This document shows positions 1-11,203 of a stretch of DNA of 64,000 nucleotides, in pieces. Under the pieces are notes generated by a model. That model was not told the DNA's origin. It made no database searches and saw nothing but the letters and a program-made list of their open reading frames with translations. The first letter of the stretch is position 1, and every line of letters begins with the position of its first letter. The DNA comes from Talinum fruticosum (lineage: Eukaryota; Streptophyta; Magnoliopsida; Caryophyllales; Talinaceae). The DNA lies in assembly GCA_021018815.1 (NCBI GenBank), contig JAITYX010000010.1, forward strand, positions 7,393,501-7,457,500, read 5' to 3'. The position numbers and the translations under genes were made by a program.

Positions 1-325
1 CTTAACCGCCTCATAAAGTAATTGTCCAATGCTTCCCTAGCTTGCCTTGAAAAATCCACTACCAAAACCATCTAGACTAGGTGATTTTTCTTCAGGTATG
101 CTGAAAAGTACTTGTTTGATGTCATTGTCACTGAAAGGATGCTCAATGTTTGACCTTGCTCAAATATATTTGGATCTCGCCTATCTTATTTCTTTTGTTT
201 GTTCTCCTAGCATTTCCCGATAATAGTTTACCATGACATTTGCAACCTCTTCAAAACCCTCCACTCTTTGCCCTCCTGGGTAATGATAGTATAAATGTAG
301 TTGGCCATCCTTCTTCTTTTCACCG
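1..325 (-). mobile_element. LINE (L1-type) fragment, reverse transcriptase start region
   Basis: Read on the minus strand, this encodes the linker into a plant L1-type LINE reverse transcriptase. A basic stretch (KRRRMANY) leads to a segment ending in a SIPEEKSP..DGFGSGFF-like motif, the usual start of the RT domain. Frameshifts and stops are present. It is the downstream part of the same LINE seen at 11,204-12,787 and 15,355-16,070: the reading across the copia insertion is continuous on the minus strand. The 3' end of the LINE lies outside the window. The family assignment rests on motif recognition only. Confidence 0.75.
321..325. repeat. Degenerate 5-bp target-site duplication, left side of copia element
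   Basis: CACCG here corresponds to CACTT at 11,204-11,208, with three of five bases shared. A 5-bp duplication is normal for Ty1/copia integration. Removing the element and one copy joins the interrupted LINE in frame, which supports the boundary. Confidence 0.5.
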
Positions 326-1902
326 TGAAGACTCGGATATCGCTCAATACTTTTCCGAGTTATATAAAAGGAATCGGTATAACAATTTCATACTTATAGA
401 GTTTTGATTCCAAGGCATTCTCTCGCATCTCGTAAACTTATTTGAGTAAAATAGTATATTCTCTAAGTGACACAGACTCTTACTTATTATATTTATTGCT
501 TATCCGTAAGCTGACTCGTAAAGCTCGGTTCTTTGTTCCGAGTCCAGACTTCACTCGGATTAATCGCAGATTGAATATACCAAGTGTTTCGTCTTTTCTC
601 ACTCAAAATCTGACTTGTGGTTATGAGTCCTATCTTGTTGTAGTCAGTATTCTTAGCTTATTTCATGCTTAGTCTATATCAAGTTAATCCTCTCTCGATA
701 TTCTTTATTGAACTTGATTCTTCGCTTAGACTAAGTCGATAGAATTCTCGAGTATCATGGATATTGGACTCGTAAAATTCCATTTCATTTCCGACTCGTA
801 TAATCGCTTGTTTTATTTATCGTAATTATTTTATTATCTCGTGTCTAATCTTGGGCCAAAGTATTTTATACTTTGAGAACCAAAATTGATTTACTTTTGT
901 AGGTTATTCAATCGAGGATACACTTTTCAAACTACAAAAGTAACCAGCTTCGTAATGTCAAATCACCAGCAGACATGGCTCTTCACCTTCTCTCGCTCCA
1001 GCCCCAGAGATTGTGTCGTGGCCGTCTCGTTTCCAAATCTGGAAAACTGGAACGCCAAGCTTAACGGTGGTTTCTACCTTATCTTTCAAGACACCGCTAA
1101 TGGTTTTGGGACTTCCAAGAGAGTTAAACCATTGTCCAACGTTCATATTACAACGGATACTTTCGAGTGACTTAGAAAGCTTCTATCAACAGATCACAGA
1201 GGACTCTCAGCCAGTAGATGAAGATAACGGCTACTCGCCCGGTCATCTATAAATAGAAGCCATCTCATAAGACTTGAAGATTACCGAATCTATTGTTAAT
1301 ACACATACTTGAGAAAAGTAATTGTATTTACTTTCAATCTTCTACTTACAACTCCCACTCGTAATTCATTACTTTCGAGTTGTAAGGTCTTGTACTCGCT
1401 ACAAACTCTTTCTTACATTCTTTGTAAGGTCCCTCGACTAAGCCGTAAGGGTTAACTCAGCTTAGTTGTCCCTAGTCGTAAGGGTTATCTCAGCTAGGAA
1501 GTACTAGATCGGATAAGGGAATTTCGAGTCTAGGAAAACTCGTATAGAGTTGTCTAAGGGAGCAACTCGGGTTCAGCCGCTCACGGTATTTTGTGGACTC
1601 AAAATAGTGAATTTGACTTCGTGTCCGGATTGACACGGTCCGTGGTTTTCTCGCCCCGGGACGGTTTCCACGTAAAATCTAAGTGTTATCATTCCGAGTT
1701 CATTCTAGACTCGGATAACTTTATCGCTCTTGTTCTTTCCGATTGATCTCCTTCGAGTCCAATCTTGTCTCGTCCTCGTTGATAGACTCGTAACTGCTTT
1801 CGTCTCTATTCTCGCGCAAAAGAGCTTGTTTCCACAAAGAATTTTCTATCACCGTATTCACCCCCTCTAGGGTGACTCGGACTCTCCCCGAGCAAACCTT
1901 CA
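326..1902 (+). repeat. 5' LTR of copia element
   Basis: It begins TGAAGACTCGG and ends CCTTCA, and aligns over its whole length with 9,627-11,203. It contains a TATA-like motif and a TC/CT-rich region before the primer-binding site. The two LTRs differ at many sites, and these differences cluster at CAG/CTG versus CGG/CTCG/CG positions. Confidence 0.9.
1247..1256 (+). promoter_or_regulatory. Probable LTR TATA box
   Basis: CTATAAATAG in the 5' LTR is conserved exactly in the 3' LTR at 10,547-10,556. Position and sequence fit a pol II TATA box driving the retrotransposon transcript. The start site was not determined. Confidence 0.6.
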
Positions 1903-1904
1903 AT

Positions 1905-1915
1905 TGGTATCGAGC
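1905..1915 (+). other. Primer-binding site (initiator tRNA-Met type)
   Basis: TGGTATCGAGC lies two bases after the LTR end. It matches the usual plant copia primer-binding site TGGTATCAGAGC except for a missing A, so CAGAG reads CGAG. The same CAG-to-CG change recurs throughout this element. Confidence 0.75.
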
Positions 1916-1961
1916 CTAGCCTTTCGTAAATGATCTAACAATCCAAAAGTTTAAAGATCAA

Positions 1962-4900
1962 ATGGCTCGTAACACCGGAGAGTTCGACAAAGGAAGATCT
2001 TCCAATAGGCCACCAAAATTCAAAGGATCAAACTTTGGGCACTCGGAAGAAGCTTATGGAATGTTTTCTTATGGATCATGATGAAGAGGTATGGGAAATC
2101 ATACAACAAGGAAACTACATTCCAATGAAGATAGATGAATTCGTAATCCTTCCCAAGACAAAGGCCGAGTTCACACCAGAGAAGCAGAGAAGTTCGGAAA
2201 GAATTTTAAAGCAATGAACATCCTTATGTGCGCCATAAGCTCGAAGAATATAATCGAGTTTCGCCCGTGACTCCGCTAAAGAGGTGTGGGATACTTTAGT
2301 CAACACCTACGAAGGTACAAGTTAAGACAAGCGAAGATCAGCCAGCATCTTCATAAATATGAGCTTTTCAAAATGGAGCCGGAGGAGAACATTACTCGGA
2401 TGTTCATTCGCTTCACCGAGATTACCAACAATCTCAAATCTCCGGGAAAGAAAATTTCCCATAAAGAAATGTGCCTGAAAATTCTCGTAAGCCTACCCAA
2501 GAGACGATGGGGTCCGAAGGTGACTCGCCATAGAAGAAGCTCGTAACCTTTCACTCTTCAAGCCGACGAGCTCATCGGAAAGCTTCTAACTCATGAGATA
2601 CATCTAGAAGAAGAGGATGCCGAGGGCAAGTACCAAAAGAAACTTAGCACCGAAAGCCTCGTAATCCAAAGAAGAAAATCCGAGCTCTTCTCGACTCGTA
2701 AGACGATCCCATGGCACTCATTGCAAGAGGCTTCAAGAGAATGATGAAGCACAAAAGATGGGACAAAAGGCCGAAAGAAGAATTCTACAAGAAAGATAAG
2801 AGAGATAGAAAAGGTAAGTTTTCCTCTCCTTCAAAGTTATCCTTATCTAAGAATTCTGGATGTTTTGAATGTGGCAACAAAGACCACATACTCAAGGACT
2901 CGTCCAAAAAGGAAAAGGGACAGGAAGAAGAAAAAGGCCATGATGGCAACATGGAGCGATGAGGACTCATCGAAGATGACGAGGACTCAAATGACTCAAA
3001 GTGTCTCGATGGCAATCTCGACTCGAAGTTGAAAGAGAGTCGACTCGGACTCGCACAATGAGGAAACTAATCCTCAAGAGGTAATAAATTACTTCCTCAA
3101 ATTCTCCAAAGTTGATTTAGCTCAATACATTTTTACTTTGGAAGAAAAGTCCAACGCCGATTCTTCCCATTTCAAAGAACAACTTGAGTCAATTTCATCT
3201 CGAGAGCAATTCTTTAAAAACGAATTGGAAAACCGAGACTCACACTCGGAGAACTCAAGACTAGTGCTCAAGCTAATGAGACCGAGTCCGAGTTACTCAG
3301 AAAGAAAATGAGCAACTAAAACAGTAAGCTCACCGAGTCTCAAGATATGATTTTAAAATTTACTCAAGGTTAGAAAACCTTGACATGCTCTTAGGATCAC
3401 AATGTGTGTCCTTTCGAAAAGAAGGTCTTGGTTTCAACAGAGAAGAGAAATCAAATTCCTACTCGTAACTCGTTTAAAAATGTCTCCGTAACCGTGAAGT
3501 TCGTGAAGGCCGAGCAAGGTCCCATTCACATAAATGAAAGAAGGACTAGGCCCAGAATCAGTTTACAAAAAGAAACCATTCTCTCCTCGTTTCAAAAGGA
3601 AAGGTTTTCAAAAAGAAAGAGACACGGACTCAGCTTCTCTAAGAGGAAGACTCGTAATCGACAAAACCCAAAGTCATTCAAATCTGGGTTCCAAAACACC
3701 TTCTTCCTCGTAAAAGGACCACAAGTAAGGAATGTTACTGGGTTCGTTAGAGGAAGTGAGAAGGGTTAGATTCTCTTTGTTTTGCAGGTCACTCGAAGAG
3801 ATCAAAAGGACACTCGGTACCTTGACAAGTGGATGTTCACGCCATATGTCGGAGATGCAAGACTCTTTTCTCGAGTTGAATAGACATAAAGGAGGAAAAG
3901 TCACATTTGGAGATGATAGCAAAGGCAAGATCGTGGGGATTGGCAAGATTGAAAAAGGAAGCAATCTGGTTAGTCCAGTCTATCTTGTCAAGGGGTTAAA
4001 ATATAATTTGCTCAAGATCTCTCAACTATGTGACAAAGGTCAAGAGGTAAGATTCACTCGGACCAATTGCACTATTTCTGATGTCTCCACCAAAGAGATC
4101 AAGCTTTCAGGTAAGAGATCGGGTAATACTTACATCATCCCTCTTCTCGACCCAAGTCAGAATTTATCTTGCTTAAAAGCATCTCTTCATGATGATTCAT
4201 GGACTTGGCATCGGAGACTAGGCCTTATTAGCATGCATACTATCAAGAAATTGGCATCTAATGGTCTAGTTAGGGGTTTACCTAACTGTGTTTTTGAGAA
4301 AGACAAGGTATGTGAAGCATGCATCAGAGGGAAACAAGTCGATCTTCATTCAAATCTCTCGAAGACAGTTTCCACATCCAACGTGCTTGAATTACTCGCA
4401 TATGGACTTATGTGGTGAAATCCCCGTGAAGAGTCTCTGAGGTAAATCTTACATACTTGTTATTATTGATGATTATTCACGATTTACCTGGGTGTGTTTT
4501 CTTAAGCACAAAAATGAAGCTTACAAGGAGTTCAAGCAAGCTCGCAGAAAATTCAAGTTGAGTCTCGCACTCGGATCCGGAGGATTCGAACCGACCATGG
4601 AAGGGAGTTCGATTACTCGCAATTCTCGGAGTTCCGTGACAAAAATGGAATCTCTCACAACTTCTCAAGCACCTGAACTCCTCAACAGTAATGGAGTAGT
4701 AGAGAGAAAGAACATAACCCTTGAAGAAATAGCAAGGACGATGATGATTGAGCACAACTTGCCTTACTATTTCTCGGCGGAGGCAAGAAACACAGCCAAC
4801 TACACTCCAAATAGATGCCTCATCGGACCCATTCTCAAGAAAACACCTTATGAGCTCTACAAAGGGAAGAAGCCAAATATTTCCTATTTCGCACCATCTC

Positions 4901-6960
4901 GGATGTAAGTGCTTCGTTCACAACAATGGTAAGGATCATCCGACCAAGTTTGATGCTCGGTCGACGAAGGTATTTTTCTCGGCTTACTTCTCTCATAGCA
5001 AAGCTTATCGCATCTTCAATAAACGAACTAACAAAGTGGAAGAAAGCATCCACGTAATATTTGATGAGCTTGAACAGAGAAGCCAAGTGAGTCTTCATAC
5101 TCGAACCGAAGCTCGAAAAGATGATGACGAAGCGGAGCCTACAAAGACTCGGACCCAACTTGCTCAAAATGAAGTCACTCGTAACGAGGAAACTCGTAAT
5201 GAGACAGCTTCAAGAGCTCGCTCGTAACGAACAAGTTAGTGAAGAGGATCACTCGTAACAAGCTTCAAGATCAAGCAGCTCAGCCCACAAACCCGGTGAA
5301 TCAAAGAACTGATAAAGCTTTCAAATTTACTTCCAGTCATCCCCAAGAAAACATCATTTCGATATCAACAAGTGGGGTAAGAACTCGTTCCTCTCTACAC
5401 AATCTATGTGTATTCACCGCATTCATTTCATTAACTCGAACCCAAAAATGCACTAGAGGCCCTTAATGAACCTGAATGGGTAGAGGCCATGCAAGAGGAA
5501 CTTAATCAATTCGAGAGAAACCAAGTCCGGACTCGACCGACCGACCTTCCGACCACCCAGTTATAGGAACCAAATGGGTTTTCAAGAACAAACTGGATGA
5601 GGGTGGAGTGGTAGTCGAAACAAGGCTAGACTTGTGGCTTAGGGATATAATCAAGAAGAAGGAATTGATTGTAGAGAAACCTTTGCACCAGTAGCTGAAT
5701 TGAGGCCATTAGAATATCAGTTGGCATTTGCATCCAAGCATGCATATTAAATTATATCAAATGGATGTTAAGTGTGCATTTCTCAATGGTTTTATTGAAG
5801 AAGAAGTCTATGTCGAGCAGCCTCCTGGTTTTGAAAACTCGTAATTTCCAAATCATGTTTTCAAACTTCAAAAGGCTCTCTATGGTCTTAAACAAGCACC
5901 TCGAGCTTGGTATGAAAGACTCGAGTAGCTTCTTGGTTGAAAATGATTTTAAAAGAGGTCAGATCGACAAGACCCTCTTCATAAAGACCAAGGAGAAAGA
6001 TTTCCTTATTGTTCAAATCTATGTTGATGATATTATTTTCGGTGCTACTAATGAATTTCGTGCCGAGAATTTTCTCGAGTTGATGAGTCAAGAATTCCAA
6101 ATGAGTATGATGGGAGAACTCAATTTCTTCCTTGGGTTACAAATCAAACAAGACAAAGATGGAATCTTTGTTCATCAATCAAAGTACACCAAGGAACTCG
6201 CTAAAGAAATACAAACTTTAAGATGCAAAGCACGCATCTACCCCTATGAGCAAGCAACGATAAAGCTTGACTCGGATGAGAAAGGTAAAGCAATAGATCG
6301 AAACTCTATCGAGGTATGATTGGATCTTTGCTATATCTTACTTCCAGAGAGCCGTATATAATGTTCAGTGTTTTCCTATGCGCAAGGTTTCAAGCTAATC
6401 CAAAAGAATCACATCTCACTACGGTGAAGAGAATATTCGGATATCTTGCAGTACTCGTAATTTAGGTCTATGGTATTCCGTAGACTCGTAACCGACTCTT
6501 ACCGGATACTCGACGCAGACTACGCAGGATACAAAGTTGATCGAAAGATCACATCTCGGAGCTTGCCAATTTCTCGGGCCAATCCCTAATATCTTGGCAC
6601 TCAAAGAAGCGTAACTCGTAGCTCTATCCACCGCCGAAGCCGAATATATTGCAGCTGGAGCCCGTTACGCTCGGATTCTACGGATTAAACAACACTTGAA
6701 GGATCTTGGACTATTCTTCAACTCGGCTCCAATCAAGTGTGACAACCAAAGCGCAATCGCATCACCGAGAACCCCGTCTAGCATTCGAAAACAAAGCATA
6801 TCGAGGTCATGTATCACTTCTTACGCGATCACTCGTAAAAAGGTGATATTGCACTTCAGCTCATTCCTACTAATCTTCAATTAGCTAATATCTTTACTAA
6901 GCCTCTTGGTGAAGATCGGCTTTGCTTTATTCGAATGAGCTTGGTATGTTAAATGCTTAA
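1962..6960 (+). pseudogene. copia gag-pol polyprotein, multiply frameshifted
   Basis: Starting at ATG 1,962 and ending at TAA 6,960, recognisable pieces are scattered over the three plus frames. In order they are: a gag segment (about 2,035-2,600); a CCHC knuckle near 2,861; a protease motif ending SGCSRHM near 3,830; the GAG-pre-integrase HHCC region (about 4,195-4,350); the integrase core with IDDYSRF and a later NGVVERKN glutamate region; the RT with YVDDIIFGAT near 6,022; and RNase H with the STAEAEY-type motif near 6,635. The last knuckle cysteine is lost and the protease aspartate codon is disrupted. Many breaks occur where CTG or CAG is expected but CTCG, CGTA or CGG is written. Non-functional as sequenced. 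Confidence 0.9.
2861..2906 (+). other. Gag zinc-knuckle (CCHC) with lost final cysteine
   Basis: This encodes CFECGNKDHILKDSS, which fits the retroviral-type C-x2-C-x4-H-x4-C knuckle except that the final cysteine position reads Ser-Ser. The codons read GACTCGTCC. Removing one C gives a TGT cysteine codon, which suggests a single-base insertion. Confidence 0.7.
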
Positions 6961-7593
6961 TTATGTGCTACTCTTGTTGCATAATTCCGTGCTCTATGCT
7001 TTCACCGTTAATAACCATTAGTTCAGCTTGATTCGATGATACTCGGGCTGATAGTTATTTCGCGTTTCGAGTCACTCGAAACCTTCTCGAGTCAAACTCG
7101 GACGTAGAGAAACTTGGACTTCAAATTTTCTGAAACTATCTCTAGAACAAGTGGAGAGTTTCGATCATATTTTCAAAATCTGTTTCTCTCTCTCTCGAGC
7201 GCCGTGATCGGATATTAGCCGTGGATTTCTAACCGCTGGAATCTCAACCGTTGAAGAGAACCGTCACACCGGTCTTTGGTGACCGATGGACAAGCCGAGT
7301 CGAACGGAGTTATATTTAACTGGATAGTTGGCGGGCGCGCTTATTTTCTTTAAATAGCGTCTATTCATCTTCGTCTCGGTACTCTACATTCCATCTCTCT
7401 CAAACGAAACTTTTCGCGGAAGATTTCTACATGAACAAGTCACCCTTGATCGCCCGCAAGCGTCGAAGAAGCCCTCTCTCGTAAGTTTCGACCGCTCTCA
7501 TCTCTTTCTTCTACATTTTCTTTTCGTCTCTTCTCTTCTACATCTCTTTCTCTTTCCTACTCAAAAACTTCATCTTTCCTTCCTTCTCTCAAA
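6961..7593 (+). other. Copia spacer between pol and extra ORF
   Basis: This is non-coding sequence within the element. A CT-rich stretch and a possible leader precede the extra ORF. I see no domain. Confidence 0.5.
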
Positions 7594-8934
7594 ATGCCTA
7601 AAAGAGGAAACCATCCCGACTTTCGTGTCTCTTCATCTTCCAAAAAGCCTCGCACCAATAAGCCGTAAAACTCAACCCCTTCCAAACCCATTGTCACCTA
7701 AGCACCTTGTGCTGGACGACAAATTCTTTCCAACAACCAAATTTTCTTGGTTGTCCAACATTCAAACCACCGGAGCATACAACTTTATGTGCTTCAATGA
7801 GTTCATCTATCTCGAACTCGTTTCCGAGTTCTACACTCACCTCACCCACTCCGAAAATGTTCTAACCTCTAGGGTTCGTAACATCACCGTTCGTCTAAAC
7901 ACCTCTCTCCTCCACCGCCTGTTCAAGGTCTCCTCTCTTCTTGAACAGCAACCCCATTCCTTTCATCGAAGTCGCCTACGACTTCTTTGAAAAATACGCC
8001 AAAGAATTCCCCGAGTCCCTGAAAAACATTTCGTGACTCGCTTGAAGTCGAAGCTCGCTTTCGTGCTTTCGCCGATGAGAACCTTTTTCTCACAAAGATT
8101 CCAAGCAAGGAGAACCCCAACTCCAAGCATCTCAAAGCTCTCTTCGACATCCTTGAGGGATACGAAGTAGACCTCTTCCCCTCCATCATTGAGCGGATGG
8201 CCGCCGTGCCAGCTCAACTCCAATCCAAGAAGAACACCTCCCTTCCTTTCGGTGCTCTTCTCGACCCTTGTTTTTAAACAATTCCAAGTTCCTCTCCCTC
8301 GCACCCAAACACCGTGTCCGAGGCCGCAGCTTGTTGTCGGTAAAAAGGAACTGCAGGGGTACGGATACCAGAAACCGACCCCGGTGTCCGGGTTCACAAC
8401 TCGTAGCCGAGGCCTCCTTCTCCACCTCGGACTCGTAAATCAACCCCTCTCTCTCTCCCTTCTCCACCTGGTGGTGCCTCCACCTCAGGTGCCTCAAAAT
8501 CTCTCTCTGCTTTCTTGTCCCCTGTTTTTATGGACAAGATCAGCTCCGTGTCTTCCGATTTCGGAGACATGCTCAAAGCTTTCAAATCTGTTCTCCAAAG
8601 TCCGACCATCAACCAAAAGATCGGTCAATCCCAAATCCGAGAGCAAGCAGCCTCTAGTCCTTGAGATGAGGGAACCGGTAAAGAAGCGAAGGAGCTGGTC
8701 GAGCTCCTCGAGAGAGACGGTCCAAGGCGGCTCGAGACCATGATGACTCGGACGCGTCTCGAAGCGTCTTCGAGCACGAGTCCGACCTCCTCGGACAGCG
8801 GAGAAGAAGAAGAAGAAGAAGTTGTAGACGCCGAGGAACCCGCAGCTGACGCAGTCCTTTCGGGCAAGGGGAGGAACACAAAGAAGAAGCAAGTGGGAAC
8901 TACCGAGGGTCGATCGCTCCACAAGCTCAAATAG
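7594..8934 (+). pseudogene. Extra ORF downstream of copia pol (plant transposon protein-like), frameshifted
   Basis: A sense-strand coding stretch follows RNase H. It starts with ATG 7,594 (MPKRGNHPDF) and moves between frames at several breaks. Visible parts are a basic Ser-rich N-terminus, a segment with LVSEFYTHL, a later segment with NTSLPFGALL followed by a VFKQFQVPL-like reading, and an acidic poly-Glu and Lys-rich tail ending at TAG 8,934. The middle recalls the 'putative plant transposon protein' domain often found in plant LTR elements; that is recognition from memory. Its function is unknown, and I see no signal peptide or membrane segment that would support an envelope role. Confidence 0.5.
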
Positions 8935-9613
8935 TCGTACTCAGCTCGCATGACAGCTTGGGTGGGTCGGACAACCTAGCTACTCCAGCGGTCAAGGCAG
9001 AGCAGCCCCTCCAGCCATCGAGGTTCCAAGGGAAGAACCCTCGATCCACTCACTCCGGTCGGCCACTCGGAGCCGAGCCCCGACGATAATCCCGGCTTCT
9101 CCCTTCGCCGCGCTCAAGCACATCGTCAAGGTCATATCAGCACCGGCGTACCTCCGCTCCCTCCGCCTCCACTCGTAAATCTCCCTCTCCCTCGTAGGAG
9201 CCATGCACCGAGTCACAATTCCTCGCCTACCAGAATTTTCTTCTTTCGAAATTTTTTTGTCCAGTACATCTAAGTTGTACTATTTGCTATTTTCTTCCCT
9301 TCTTTTTTTGTTTTTTTTGCTGAAAGGCAAGGGGGAGAAATAGAGTCGAAACTTGTTGTCTTGTTTAGGGGAGTTTTTCCGCCCTTTTGAATTTTAATGG
9401 ATTAATGCATTTCATTATTAACTTCGAGTTCATTATTGCTAGCATGTCTTTTCCGAGTTAATGCTAATAACTTAAAGCATACTTTATTTTTTTTTGCTCC
9501 GATATATTAAGTATTGCTCCGATTCATTGAGTATGTCTTACTCATGCGCAAACTACTCGTAATCAATTTTTCCTCTAACAAAGTTTTTGTTTAAGTATGG
9601 AATGCCTTTCATC
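8935..9613 (+). other. Copia 3' internal region with second purine tract
   Basis: There is no convincing protein. A purine-rich run (AAGGGGGAGAAA) near 9,329 resembles an additional polypurine tract upstream of the true one. The rest is T-rich. Confidence 0.45.
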
Positions 9614-9625
9614 AAAAAGGGGAGA
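9614..9625 (+). other. Polypurine tract
   Basis: The purine run AAAAAGGGGAGA sits directly before the 3' LTR start at 9,627, in the expected place for plus-strand priming. Confidence 0.8.
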
Positions 9626-9626
9626 T

Positions 9627-11203
9627 TGAAGACTCGGACACTCGCTCAATACTTTTCCGAGTTATATAAAAGGAATCGAGAATAACAATTTCATACTTAT
9701 AGAGTTTTGATTCCAAGGCATTCTCTCGCATCTCAAAAACTTATTTGAGTAAAATAGTATATTCTCTAAGTGACACAACTCTTACTTATTATATTTATTG
9801 CTTATCTCGTAAGCAACTTAGAAAACTCGGTTCTTTGTTCCGAGTCCAACTTCACTCGGATTAATCGCAGATTGAATATACCAAGTATTTCGTCTTTTCT
9901 CACTCAGAATCCGACTTGTGGTTATGAGTCCTATCTTGTTGTAGTCAGTATTCTTAACTTATTTCATGCTTAGTCTATATCAAGTTAATCCTCTCCGATA
10001 TTCTTTATTGAACTTGATTCTTCGCTTAGACTAAGTTAGATGGAATTCCGAGTATCATGGATATTGGACTCGTAAAATTCCATTTCATTTCCGACTCGGA
10101 TAATCAGCTGGTTTATTTATCGTAATTATTTTATTATCTCGTGTCTAATCTCGGGCCAAAGTATTTTATACTTTGAGAACCAAAATTGATTTACTTTTGT
10201 AGGTTATTCAATCGAGGATACACTTTTCAAACTAGAAAAGTAACCGGCTTCGTAACGTCAAATCACCAGGCAGACATGGCTCTTCACCTTCTCTCGCTCC
10301 AATCCCAGTGGATTGTGTCGTAGTCGTCTGCTTCCAAATCTGAAAACTGGAACGCCAAGCTTAACGGTGGTTTCTACCTTATCTTTCAAGATACCGCTAA
10401 TGGTTTTGGGACTTCCAAGAGAGTTAAACCGTTGTCCAACGTTCATATTACAACGGATACTTTCTGAGTGACTCGTAAAGCTTCTATCAACGGTCACAGA
10501 GGACTCTCGGTCAGCAGATGAAGATAACAGCTACTCGCCTGGTCATCTATAAATAGAAGCCATCTCATAAGACTTGAAGATTGCCGAATCTATTGTTAAT
10601 ACACATACTTGAGAAAGTAATTGTATTTACTTTCAATCTTCTACTTACAACTCCCACTCGTAATTCATTACTTTCGAGTTGTAAGGTCTTGTACTCGCTA
10701 CAAACTCTTTCTTACATTCTTTGTAAGGTCCCTTGACTAAGATGTAAGGGTTAACTCAGACTTAGTTATCCCTAGCCGTAAGGGTTATCTCAGCTAGGAA
10801 GTACTAGATCGGATAAGGGAATCTCTCGAGTCTAGGAAAACTCGTATAGAGTTGTCTAAGGGAGCAACTCGAGTTCGGTCAGCTCACGGTATTTTGTGGA
10901 CTCAAAATAGTGAATTTGACTTCGTGTCCGGATTGACACGGTCCGTGGTTTTCTGCCCCAAGACGGTTTCCACGTAAAATCTAAGTGTTATCATTCGAGT
11001 TCATTCTAGACTCGACATGCCTTTACCGCTCTTGTTCTTTCTGATTGATCTCCTTCGAGTCCAATCTTTTCTCGACCCTGTTGATAGACTCGTAATCTGC
11101 TTTCGTCTCTATTCTGCGCAAAAGAGCTTGTTTCCACAAAGAATTTTCTATCACCCTATTCACCCCCTCTAGGGTGACTCGGACTCTCCCCGAGCAACCT
11201 TCA
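9627..11203 (+). repeat. 3' LTR of copia element
   Basis: It matches the 5' LTR end to end (TGAAGACTCGG to CCTTCA). In several places it keeps CTG or CAG where the 5' LTR has CTCG, CG or CGG, and the reverse also occurs. The TATA-like box is conserved at 10,547. Confidence 0.9.

Larger units (their letters stand above)
326..11203 (+). mobile_element. Ty1/copia LTR retrotransposon, structurally complete but coding-defective
   Basis: The element has two LTRs of about 1.58 kb that start TG and end CA. A primer-binding site resembling the complement of initiator tRNA-Met lies after the 5' LTR, and a purine-rich tract precedes the 3' LTR. The internal order is gag, protease, integrase, RT, RNase H, which is diagnostic of copia (integrase before RT). 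About 2.7 kb lies between RNase H and the 3' LTR and carries an extra ORF. Long LTRs with extra sequence downstream of pol recall the SIRE/Maximus lineage, but that placement is inference. The polyprotein is broken by many frameshifts and stops, so it is not autonomous as written. It is inserted in a minus-strand LINE. Confidence 0.92.

Noticed and set aside
7594..8934. Extra copia ORF as an envelope gene
   Set aside because: No signal peptide, membrane span or coiled-coil is visible; the middle is more like a plant transposon protein domain.
8186..8951. Long minus-strand ORFs opposite the extra copia ORF
   Set aside because: Shadows of the sense coding stretch; the plus strand has the family-like segments and the acidic tail.
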